Source of the DNA: Aeromicrobium sp.
Lineage (GTDB): Bacteria > Actinomycetota > Actinomycetes > Propionibacteriales > Nocardioidaceae
Reading direction: 5' to 3'
DNA length: 35,882 nt
Assembly: GCA_023257515.1 (NCBI GenBank)
Contig: JALRCA010000049.1
Location: forward strand, 1 to 35,882
Part shown: in pieces, positions 10,001 through 17,286 of the stretch
How the letters are laid out: every line of letters begins with the position of its first letter
Position numbering within the stretch: position 1 is the stretch's first letter
Notes under the pieces: model-generated
The model's input: only the letters and a program-made list of their open reading frames with translations
What the model was told of the DNA's origin: nothing
Database searches by the model: none
Position numbers and translations under genes: made by a program

Positions 10001-11774
10001 GCAGCCAGGCGTCGAGCGAGCTGAGCACGAGCGCGAAGCCCGGGTGCAGGGGCCGCCAGAGCTCCGGCCGCGGGGCGTGGGGCCGGACCGCCGGGGTCCG
10101 GTCCGCCACGCCGAAGCGGACGACGGCCGGGACGTCCGTCGCTGCGGTCGGCGCCGCGGCATCGCCTCGCAGCTCGGCGGCCGCCCGCTGCTGCTCCTTG
10201 GTGCCGGCCGCGAGTCGTTCGATCGACGCGGCCAGTCGTGCGGGGTCCTGGTCCCGGAGCAGCTGCAGGGCCGTCGTCCGGACCGCGGACGCCTTGCTCC
10301 TCAAGGCCTCCTCGAGCTGCGAGGCCTCGTCGGTCGAGATGCTCGTGAGCGACACGAGGGCGCCACCGACGACCTCCTGCACGCTCGTCGACCGGTCCAC
10401 GAGCATCGAGAACAGTGCCGCTCGGTTGGCCTCCGGACGCTCGGCGAGGCGTCGCGCCGCCCACCACCTGCCGTCCGCGGACGCCGCCGCGATGACGTCT
10501 CGGGAGACCGGCCTGTCCCCCGACTGCATGACGAGCACGTCGGCCGCGAGGGCGCCGCCGATGCGCTGCTGGAGCGTCCCGACCACGCCGATCTCGATCT
10601 CTCGGGCCCTGCCGAGAGTGCTCGCCCGCGACCACAGCTCCGTCCGAGCCGCCTCCGAGAGGGGCACCGTCAGGGATCCGTGCGTCGGCCACGCGCGCAC
10701 CGCACTCGCATACACCTCGAGGCACGGGTCACGGAGCGCGCGCTCCAGACCCGCGGCAGCACCGGCCACGTCGACGTCGGACAGCAGGCGGGCCGCGGCC
10801 GTGCGGAGCGTCTGGTCCTCGTGGTCCAGCAGCTGCTCGGCCGCGGCGATCGCGGCCTGCACGTCACGCACCGCGATCGCCCACAACCCCACGAACGCCG
10901 TCATCGCGTCGGCGTCTCGCAGCTCGGGGAGAGTCGGCTGCCGACGGAGTGCGTCGCGCATCAGCGTCAGGACTGCGGCGACCTTCTTCTCCTCGCGGAC
11001 GCCGACCTCCTCGCCGATCCAGACCGACAACGCCCGGACGGTGCCGGCGAACCGGCCCAGGCGGTGCTCGACGACGAGGTCCAGCATGCGCTCGAAGGCG
11101 TCCGGGTGGGCGAGGTCGACGGCCTCCAGGACGGCTTGGCGCAACCCCTCCGCACGCTGGGCCGCCACGAGCAGGCGTTCGACCTCGTGCCACCCCGCGG
11201 GATCGGGCGCGGCGAGGAGCGCCGCGAAGGCATGGCGCGACGGGCCGCTGATCTCGTGCTCGCCGCGGACGCTCGCCAGGAGGGTCGAGGCGACCTCGGT
11301 GTTCCCGTGCGCCATGGCCGAGGCGAACAGCTGGCCGAGCGGCGCGAGCCCGTGGAGGTGCAGGGCCCACGACGCCTGCCATGCGATCGGCTGCGGGTAG
11401 GTGACCGAGTGCTGCAGGAGTCGCTGCAGGTCGAGCCACCGGCCGGCGCGCGAGTCGGCCGGGTCGTGCGAGCGGTAGGCCCGCCGGTCGAAGTCCCGCT
11501 GGTGCGGCTGCCCGGCCGACCACTCCCACCAGTCGGCGAGGTCGGCACCCAGCTCAGGGCTGAGGGCCCGCAACGCCTTGACCCGCTTGGCGCGACCTGC
11601 GAGGTCGAGCTCGCGCGCGACGTCCTCCCCCGGACGACGTCCCTCGAGAGCCGTCACCACGGCAACGGCGAGCTTGGGCGCCAGGAGCGACTTGATGCGC
11701 ACCCCCTTGGACCGGTCCCGCTCCGACGCGGTGAAGCCCGCCAGCGCCTCCCGCGCCGCATCGCCCGCGAGCAC
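7014..11774 (-). CDS. 1586-aa HEAT-like repeat protein with C-terminal DUF4132 (MolR/YehI-like) domain
   Basis: GTG start. Helical-repeat N-terminal two thirds; C-term 'GRKQPFKQLFRELYTLNENERDESGTRSRRYAGHQLEARRAGGIFTSRGWV', typical of DUF4132 ('QPFKQ..RE.Y.LT..E'). Confidence 0.8.
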   Translation of the reverse strand: MLAGDAAREALAGFTASERDRSKGVRIKSLLAPKLAVAVVTALEGRRPGEDVARELDLAGRAKRVKALRALSPELGADLADWWEWSAGQPHQRDFDRRAYRSHDPADSRAGRWLDLQRLLQHSVTYPQPIAWQASWALHLHGLAPLGQLFASAMAHGNTEVASTLLASVRGEHEISGPSRHAFAALLAAPDPAGWHEVERLLVAAQRAEGLRQAVLEAVDLAHPDAFERMLDLVVEHRLGRFAGTVRALSVWIGEEVGVREEKKVAAVLTLMRDALRRQPTLPELRDADAMTAFVGLWAIAVRDVQAAIAAAEQLLDHEDQTLRTAAARLLSDVDVAGAAAGLERALRDPCLEVYASAVRAWPTHGSLTVPLSEAARTELWSRASTLGRAREIEIGVVGTLQQRIGGALAADVLVMQSGDRPVSRDVIAAASADGRWWAARRLAERPEANRAALFSMLVDRSTSVQEVVGGALVSLTSISTDEASQLEEALRSKASAVRTTALQLLRDQDPARLAASIERLAAGTKEQQRAAAELRGDAAAPTAATDVPAVVRFGVADRTPAVRPHAPRPELWRPLHPGFALVLSSLDAWLREHADVEVQTYDGVELLANVRWLGTGRDGALPLPEVIGPWWERIEPRLTDGGVELAVLTLLPAGRRRWTTKVARTVVGSGLPALHRDVERLVWQVVEVVADHARRPSWAETVVRHVEATAAGLPLDELVGPDEVLRRRGRRLQIDQWGNVQSEDARTAARDLFAGAPRFVDPGLLDDDQLDRLWRALRFVDEPEGTFDRWGGTQVEVTVPRGSRVGGTELVPDQPDRWQVPARILVEAFDRGLATRADLVDALVAMPNRPGRYLYGRRQTALPALTGLRPQPWAAGARVQAVVAEVRAAVVEAESARGDLPTALSLTAEGLRSVEGADQLVACLAALGRRPFTRAYAWTSSRESSLSHLVRVSQPRASDTAQVLGDLAGRAGVVDARLVETAVYAPQWCGLVEEHLGWRGLGSAVWWVHAHTKDDAWSVDEDVRAQWASEVSQRTPLDAVDLVGGAADVAWFREMVAELGLDRFRQVLRAAKYASSSGGHKRAELFAAALLDEVDEDELLTRIRTKRHQDSVRALGLLPVPDPSALLARYELLRAFVASDRSSGSQRRASETKAVSVGLENLARTAGFRDPQRLVWAMEAEAVRDLADGPVVARDGDLVVTLSIDAAGSPELAVERAGRALASVPAKSAKVPAVAELTARASSLRSQARRMRSSLESACVLGERFAPDEVAELLRHPVLAPMLRDLVLIDAEGRAGFPVDGATLVAADGSRVAATAPLRIAHPVDLLASGDWPALQHVVMSEGRKQPFKQLFRELYTLNENERDESGTRSRRYAGHQLEARRAGGIFTSRGWVSDVERGFSRTWHEHRITAWCDVLDGWGSPTEVEDATLEAVSFHRAGTLSSVPLADVPPRVFSETMRDLDLVAAVAHSSGVDPGTSESSIEVRGRLVDETTSLLGMTNVEVAGHHARIKGSLGTYSVHLGSGVVHRVPGNAVCIVPVSAQHRGRIFLPFADDDPRTAEVVAKVVLLARDEKIKDPTILEQLVG

Positions 11775-11776
11775 GA

Positions 11777-12178
11777 TCAGCCTCCGGCCAGGGCGACGAG
11801 GCGGACGAGGCGCAGCGTCGACTCGGGTCGCATGGCCAGTCGGTCGTCGAGGTCCTCGACCTGGCCGTCGTCGAGGAAGGCGAAGTAGAGGCCGTCCTCG
11901 AACGCCTCGAGCGCGCGGGCGACCGCGTCCTCCTGCGAGGGCGGCGGGGGAAGCTCGCGGGTCTCGCGTCCGTACGCGCCTGCGTCGACGCCGCGGGCCA
12001 GGTCCGCCGGCGTCAGGATCCGGAGCGTCCGACTCGCGGTCCGGCGGCGCGCGTACTCCGCGAGCTCGTGACCCACCAGCACGGGCAGCAGCTCGCGCAA
12101 CGACACGACGTGGTCGGGCACGACCACCCGCTGCGACTCGACCTCGCGGCTGCCGACGACCCTGGACTCGACGATCAC
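11777..12178 (-). CDS. Hypothetical 133-aa protein, first gene of the DUF4132 cluster
   Basis: Stop lies 2 nt before the GTG of the DUF4132 gene, so probably cotranscribed and translationally coupled. Confidence 0.7.
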   Translation of the reverse strand: MIVESRVVGSREVESQRVVVPDHVVSLRELLPVLVGHELAEYARRRTASRTLRILTPADLARGVDAGAYGRETRELPPPPSQEDAVARALEAFEDGLYFAFLDDGQVEDLDDRLAMRPESTLRLVRLVALAGG

Positions 12179-12345
12179 CCGCTCACTCTCCCACTTCCGA
12201 GGTCAGGAACAGCGGCACTTCGACGAATCACCGTGGTAGCGCGCCCAGGTCGTCCACCGCGGCGGTCACGACGGGGCCGGATGACGGATCCTGAGCACCT
12301 GCGCCCATCCGTGCATATGTCCAGGTTCTCGGCTACCGTGCTCGC

Positions 12346-12732
12346 GTGGACGACAGGAGACGCTCCGCCGCGGTCGGGGTCGGTGCGGTGGCACTTGCCG
12401 TGACGGCACTCGTCGCGATCGGCACCGGCGACTCGGAGGCCGACGAGCGCGCCGTGTGCGTGGACCGGTCCACCGACACACGTGTCGCCGACGACGACTG
12501 CGACGACGACTCTTCCGGATCCACGACCGGGGGCGGGAACGGCCCCGGCGGCGGCCACGGCTGGTACTACATCCCGTCCGGCCGCACCGCGCCGGCCGAG
12601 GGCGAGAAGATCAGTGGTCAGGGATCGTTCACGCCCCAGTCGTCCTCCTCCGTCAGGGGCGGCGTCGCCCCCGACGGCGGCGAGGTCTCACGCGGCGGGT
12701 TCTTCTCCGGCAAGAGCTCGTTCGGCGGCTGA
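12346..12732 (+). CDS. Small secreted/lipid-anchored-like protein resembling DUF1190 (YgiB/YjfM) in layout
   Basis: GTG start; N-term hydrophobic helix, Cys pair 'CVDRSTDTRVADDDC', Gly/Ser-rich body with C-term 'RGGFFSGKSSFGG'; directly precedes the GSP-synthase-like gene (E. coli ygiB-ygiC layout). Confidence 0.7.
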   Translation: MDDRRRSAAVGVGAVALAVTALVAIGTGDSEADERAVCVDRSTDTRVADDDCDDDSSGSTTGGGNGPGGGHGWYYIPSGRTAPAEGEKISGQGSFTPQSSSSVRGGVAPDGGEVSRGGFFSGKSSFGG

Positions 12733-12735
12733 CGC

Positions 12736-13953
12736 ATGCGCCGCATGACGTCCGAGCCCCGCGAGGACTGGCTCGCGAAGGTCGAGGCCGAGGGGTTGAC
12801 CTACGCGGTCGACCGCACCGAGACCGGTCAGTCGCTGCCCTACTGGGACGAGTCGGCGTACTACGTGCTGAGCACCGACGAGATCGACCACCTCGAGCGC
12901 GTCACCAACGAGCTCCACACAATGGCCCTGCAGGCCGCCGCCCGCATGGTCGACGACCCGAGGTTGATCGAGCGGCTCGCCCTGCCGCCGGGCTCGCGTG
13001 CGCTGCTCGCCCGGTCCCTGCGCGACCCGGACGAGGTCTCGGTCTACGGCCGCTTCGACCTCGCCTGGGACGGCACGGGAGACCCCAAGCTCCTCGAGTA
13101 CAACGCCGACACGCCCGCTGGTCTGGTCGAGGCCGCCGTCTGCCAGTGGACCTGGCTCGAGGAGACCCATCCCGACCTCGACCAGTGGAACATGGTGCAC
13201 GAGCACCTCGTCAAGCGCTGGACCGAGCTGCGCGCCTCGGGCGTCGAGGTCGTCCACTTCGCCGTGGGCCAGCAGGAACCGACCGAGGACTGGGTGACCG
13301 TCGCCTACCTGCGTGACACCGCGCAGGAGGCCGGGCTCGAGACGCGTGGCACCACCATCGAGGAGATCGGCTGGCACCACCGGCACGAGGTCTTCGTGGA
13401 CTCGCAGGACCTCGCCATGACGCACTGCTTCGCGATGTACCCGACCGAGTGGATGCTCGACTCGCCCTTCGGCGAGCACCTGATCGACGGTCGCGGTGGC
13501 ACGCGGTGGATCGAGCCACCGTGGAAGCTCCTGCTCGGGTCCAAGGCGCTCCTCCCGGTCATGTGGGAGATGTTCGCGGGCCACCCGAACCTGCTGCCGT
13601 CGTACTTCGACGCGCCGTACGCGATGCGGCGCTACGTCACGAAGCCGGCGTTCGGCTGGGAGGGCGACGGTGTGGCGATCCACGGTGCGGGAGTCTCCGA
13701 GGCCGTCGAGGCGACCCACACGGCCGGTCAGGAGCTGATCTACCAGCAGTACACCGAGCTGCCCGACCTGGACGGGAACCATCCGGTGCTCGGGACCTGG
13801 GTCGTCGGCGGGCGACCCGCCGGGCTCGGCGTCCGGGAGTCGCGCGAGCTCATCACGAACACCCGCGCTCGATTCGTGCCGCACCTCATGGATGCACCGC
13901 GTTCCACCTCCGACCAGGTCGAGGCCTGGTTGGCCGAGACCCCGCACCGCTGA
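12736..13953 (+). CDS. Glutathionylspermidine synthase-like ATP-grasp protein (YgiC/YjfC family)
   Basis: 'YAVDRTETGQSLPYWDESAYYVLS', 'YGRFDLAWDGTGDPKLLEYNADTPAGLVEAAVCQWTWLE', 'IEPPWKLLLGSKALLPVMWEMFAGHPNLLPSYFD' are family-typical. Confidence 0.92.
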   Translation: MRRMTSEPREDWLAKVEAEGLTYAVDRTETGQSLPYWDESAYYVLSTDEIDHLERVTNELHTMALQAAARMVDDPRLIERLALPPGSRALLARSLRDPDEVSVYGRFDLAWDGTGDPKLLEYNADTPAGLVEAAVCQWTWLEETHPDLDQWNMVHEHLVKRWTELRASGVEVVHFAVGQQEPTEDWVTVAYLRDTAQEAGLETRGTTIEEIGWHHRHEVFVDSQDLAMTHCFAMYPTEWMLDSPFGEHLIDGRGGTRWIEPPWKLLLGSKALLPVMWEMFAGHPNLLPSYFDAPYAMRRYVTKPAFGWEGDGVAIHGAGVSEAVEATHTAGQELIYQQYTELPDLDGNHPVLGTWVVGGRPAGLGVRESRELITNTRARFVPHLMDAPRSTSDQVEAWLAETPHR

Positions 13954-13980
13954 TCGTCCCGTCGACCCGAGGAGAACCTG

Positions 13981-14400
13981 ATGGACCTGCTGGAATCCGT
14001 GGGCTACGCGCTGGCCTACGCCGTGGTCGGCATCGTCGTCCTTGGGGTCGGCTACACCGTCCTCGACCTCTTGACGCCCGGCCATCTCGGCCGACACATC
14101 ATGGAGGGCTCGCTGAACGCGGCCGTCGTGACGGCCTCGGGGATCCTCGGCCTCGGTCTCATCGTCTGGACCACGATTTGGCACCACGGCGACGCTGCCT
14201 TCGGCGAGGCACTTGGGTGGACGATCGTCTTCGGCCTGCTCGGCGTCGCCATCCAGGCTGTCGCGTTCAGGCTCCTCGACCTCGTGATGCCCGACGACCT
14301 GGCGGCCACCGCCATGGAGAAGTCGTTCCACCCGGCGTCGCTCGTCGCTGCCGCGACCCAGATCTCGGTCTCGCTCGTCGTCGTGGCCAGCATCGCCTAG
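13981..14400 (+). CDS. DUF350 family membrane protein (YjfL-like)
   Basis: Four hydrophobic segments in two tandem halves; RBS 'gaggag'; immediately downstream of the GSP-synthase-like gene. Confidence 0.85.
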   Translation: MDLLESVGYALAYAVVGIVVLGVGYTVLDLLTPGHLGRHIMEGSLNAAVVTASGILGLGLIVWTTIWHHGDAAFGEALGWTIVFGLLGVAIQAVAFRLLDLVMPDDLAATAMEKSFHPASLVAAATQISVSLVVVASIA

Positions 14401-14900
14401 GACGTGAAGCTCGACGGGAAGCCCCACCACGGCCCCTCGGAGGGGTCCAGGACCTCGCGCCTCAGGACGACGCCCTCGGTCTCCTGAGACGCCGAGACCC
14501 TCGACAAGGCGACGAACGTCCCACCGACGCCCACGAGCCGCGAAGCCTCCTCACGATCGGCCTCGACGCCGAAGGCGTCACGGACGATGCTCCGGACCTC
14601 GTCGAGGTGCGGGGTCTCCCGGCTCAGGACCCAGCGCGCGCCGCCGTGGGCGAAGACCGTGGCCGACCCCATCATCACGAGGAGGACGGAGGTCGCGGCC
14701 ACGAGCGGCAGCCCGACGAACGTCGCAAGCATGGCGACCCACGAGACGACGATCGCGACCATCCAGACGATCCACCGCGCGCGGGTGGACCGACGGTTCC
14801 GGCTCTCGACCTCGGCCGCGGCGGCGTCCCAGACCACCTGGTCGACGACAGCGGACGGCTCGTCCTCGCTCCGCTGGTCCGGGTCCATGACCGACATCAT
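14397..14900 (-). CDS. Hypothetical two-TM membrane protein
   Basis: Frame of ORF 14397..16496 starting at MM (14900) or MDPDQ (14888); 'RWIVWMVAIVVSWVAMLATFVGLPLVAATSVLLVMMGSATVFA'. The upstream part of that ORF is antisense/out-of-frame to real genes. Confidence 0.7.
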   Translation of the reverse strand: MMSVMDPDQRSEDEPSAVVDQVVWDAAAAEVESRNRRSTRARWIVWMVAIVVSWVAMLATFVGLPLVAATSVLLVMMGSATVFAHGGARWVLSRETPHLDEVRSIVRDAFGVEADREEASRLVGVGGTFVALSRVSASQETEGVVLRREVLDPSEGPWWGFPSSFTS

Positions 14901-14938
14901 GCCCTGGACCCGGTGTCCTCGACCGGCGCCTCGTCCGT

Positions 14939-15682
14939 CTACCGACCCGCGGTGACGCCTCGCACGATCTCGTCGAGGTCTCCACGCACCACCGGTCCGT
15001 GCCCGGGCACGACCACGTCGGCGGGGAGCTCGGCCAGCGCCCGAAGGCTCGAGACCATCTCCCTCTCGTCCTCGCTGAAGACGTCCGGCAGCAGCTGCGG
15101 CCTCGGCGGGCCCGGCAGGAGCGGGTGGGCGGTCACGAGCGCGTCGCCCGTGAACACGATCCCGGCCGCCTCGAGCACGTACGCGGTGTGACCGCTCGTG
15201 TGGCCCGGCGTCGACACCGCAACCGGGGACCCCGGCAGGTCGAGCGTCTCGCCGAACGGCACGGGAGCCGCGGACGGCACCGACATCCGTGCGTGCGGCA
15301 GGACGGCCTTGAGGGTCTGGGCGAACCAGGTGATGCCGGCGACGTGGGTGCACTGGCGCAGCATCTGGACCGGGGTGATCTGCTCCTCGTAGTCGCGGCG
15401 CGCGTGGGCGACCTCGGTGGCTCCGGTCAGCACGGGCACGTGGTGCTTCGCGAGCAAGCTCGGGATGCCGCCCATGTGGTCCAGGTGCGCGTGGGTCAGG
15501 AGCACGGCCTGCACGTCCTCGGGCGCTCGCCCGATGGCCTCGAGCGAGGCCAGCAGGTCGGACCCGTCGTTCGGGTAGCCGGCGTCGACCACCGTGACCG
15601 CATCCCCCTCGGCGACGAGGGCCCAGTTGACGTTCGTGCCGGTGACCAGGTGAACACCGTCGGCGACGCGTTCGATCCTCAT
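14939..15682 (-). CDS. MBL-fold metallo-hydrolase
   Basis: HxHxDH motif 'LLTHAHLDHMGGIPSL', 'VSTPGHTSGHTAYVLEAAGIVFTGDAL', 'VVPGHGPV'. Confidence 0.9.
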   Translation of the reverse strand: MRIERVADGVHLVTGTNVNWALVAEGDAVTVVDAGYPNDGSDLLASLEAIGRAPEDVQAVLLTHAHLDHMGGIPSLLAKHHVPVLTGATEVAHARRDYEEQITPVQMLRQCTHVAGITWFAQTLKAVLPHARMSVPSAAPVPFGETLDLPGSPVAVSTPGHTSGHTAYVLEAAGIVFTGDALVTAHPLLPGPPRPQLLPDVFSEDEREMVSSLRALAELPADVVVPGHGPVVRGDLDEIVRGVTAGR

Positions 15683-16626
15683 GCCCGGGTCCCCGGGACG
15701 ATCGTGTGGCGGATGCTCCCGATGCCCTCGAGGTCGAGCTCGAGGACGTCGCCGGGACGCAGCATCGTGCCGGTCTCGATCCCGGCGCAGCCCGGCAGCG
15801 TCCCGGTGCCGAACAGCTCGCCGGGGTAGAGCTGCTCGCCGCGCGACGCGTGCGCGAGCGCCTCGGCGAGCGAGTGGGCCGGGCCCCTCGTGGAGCTCGT
15901 CGCCACGACGTTCCCGTTGACGCTGACACGCGCGGCGAGGTCGGAGACGTCGACCGTCTCGGCGGCGACGAGCTCGGACGACATCGAGGACAGGAAGTGC
16001 TTGGCCTTCTGCGGACCGAAGCCGCTGCGCATCTCCTCGAGCTGGACGTTGCGGACCGAGAAGTCGTTGACGACGACGTAGCCCCCGATGGCGGCGGCGG
16101 CCTCGTCGGGGCTCGCGTCACGCAGCGGGGCGCGAAGGACGAAGCCCAGCTCGAGCTCGTAGTCGAGGCTGTCGGCGTAGTCCGGAGTGACGACCGGCGT
16201 CTCGGTCGGGACGAAGGTGAGGGCGTTGCCCATGTAGTAGATCGGCTGGCGGTACCAGAGCGCGGCGGGTTTGAACTTCGGGAACGTGGACCGGGTGGTC
16301 TTCTCGTACAGCGAGGCGAACCGGTAGGCGCCGGGTAGGTAGGTGCGGGCGATCCCGCGCGATGCCGACACGACGTGCTTCTCGTAGAGCATGAAGTCGC
16401 GGAACGACAGCGGCGCGAAGGGCAGCAGGCCGTCGCCCGCTCCCCCGGCGCCCTGCGGAGAGGGATCGCGTCGGGCGACGCCGGCCGGGATCCCAAGCGG
16501 GTCGACGTCGGCGTCGGGCCACGAGGTCCAGGCGCCGTCGACCTGGACCTCCGTGACCGGCCGACCGTCGACCAGTCGGCGGCGCGCGCGGGTCGGGCCG
16601 GAGGGACTGCGGTCGGGTGTGCTCAT
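15679..16626 (-). CDS. Fumarylacetoacetate hydrolase (FAH) family protein
   Basis: 'DYELELGFVLRAPLRDASPDEAAAAIGGYVVVNDFSVRN', 'LFGTGTLPGCAGIE', 'LRPGDVLELDLEGIGSIRHTI'. Confidence 0.9.
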   Translation of the reverse strand: MSTPDRSPSGPTRARRRLVDGRPVTEVQVDGAWTSWPDADVDPLGIPAGVARRDPSPQGAGGAGDGLLPFAPLSFRDFMLYEKHVVSASRGIARTYLPGAYRFASLYEKTTRSTFPKFKPAALWYRQPIYYMGNALTFVPTETPVVTPDYADSLDYELELGFVLRAPLRDASPDEAAAAIGGYVVVNDFSVRNVQLEEMRSGFGPQKAKHFLSSMSSELVAAETVDVSDLAARVSVNGNVVATSSTRGPAHSLAEALAHASRGEQLYPGELFGTGTLPGCAGIETGTMLRPGDVLELDLEGIGSIRHTIVPGTRA

Positions 16627-17201
16627 GGCGTCCTCCTGGAGCCGTCGAGCAGCAGGTCGACCTGCTGCTCGATCATGGTGGTCGGGTCCTCGCCGAGCAG
16701 GAGACGGCGCAGGTGCAGGGGCGCGACGACCATCTCCATCAGGAGTCGCGCATCGGTGTCAGGCGCCAGCTCTCCGCGATCGATGCCGCGCTGGACGATC
16801 ACGCCGCTCACGGCGAAGCGCTCGTCCCAGAACCGCGTCCGGGCCGCAGCGCGGTCCTCGGACCACTCGAGCACGGCCGCGGTCCGCAGGACGGCTGCGC
16901 CGCGAGGTGACGCCAGGAATCGCGCGAGGCCCTGGGCGAAGGCGATCAGGTCGGTGCGGACCGAGCCCGTGTCGGGCACGGGCATCGTCATCCGGCTCTG
17001 GTCCAGCAGCGCCTCCGCCATGAGGTTCTCGACGGACCCCCAGCGTCGGTAGAGCGAGGACGGCGCGACCGCGGCGCGCGACGCGACGTCGGGCAGGCTC
17101 ACGCGCGTCAGGCCGTCGTCGAGGCAGCTCAGGGCCGCGTCGAGCACGGCGCGCCGGACCCGGGCCGAACGCCCTCCCGGCCGCCTGTTCCTGACCTCCA
17201 C
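16623..17201 (-). CDS. TetR/AcrR family transcriptional regulator
   Basis: N-term HTH 'VRRAVLDAALSCLDDGLTRVSLPDVASRAAVAPSSLYRRWGSVENLMAEAL'. Confidence 0.9.
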   Translation of the reverse strand: MEVRNRRPGGRSARVRRAVLDAALSCLDDGLTRVSLPDVASRAAVAPSSLYRRWGSVENLMAEALLDQSRMTMPVPDTGSVRTDLIAFAQGLARFLASPRGAAVLRTAAVLEWSEDRAAARTRFWDERFAVSGVIVQRGIDRGELAPDTDARLLMEMVVAPLHLRRLLLGEDPTTMIEQQVDLLLDGSRRTP

Positions 17202-17210
17202 GCCCCGACC

Positions 17211-17234
17211 TTAACGCAAACTCGATTGCTTTAG
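17211..17234. promoter_or_regulatory. Candidate TetR operator between divergent tetR-FAH-MBL operon and esterase gene
   Basis: Inverted repeat AACGCAA-ACTCGA-TTGCTTT (6 of 7 positions symmetrical) in the intergenic region. Confidence 0.45.
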
Positions 17235-17286
17235 TGAGGCTCGGCCCCTACGCTCGGGCGAGCATCCCGGCCCGCAACGGAGGATC

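Noticed and set aside
5364-11888. 2174-aa plus-strand ORF
   Set aside because: Antisense to the CNNM and DUF4132 genes; Arg/Gly/His/Asp-rich low-complexity translation typical of GC-driven shadow ORFs; no recognisable domains.
12688-14430. 580-aa minus ORF and 13449..15191 580-aa plus ORF
   Set aside because: Shadow ORFs over the GSP-synthase-like, DUF350 and MBL genes; composition not protein-like.
14901-16496. Upstream ~530 codons of ORF 14397..16496
   Set aside because: Out-of-frame, same-strand translation of the MBL and FAH genes; only the last ~165 codons are protein-like.
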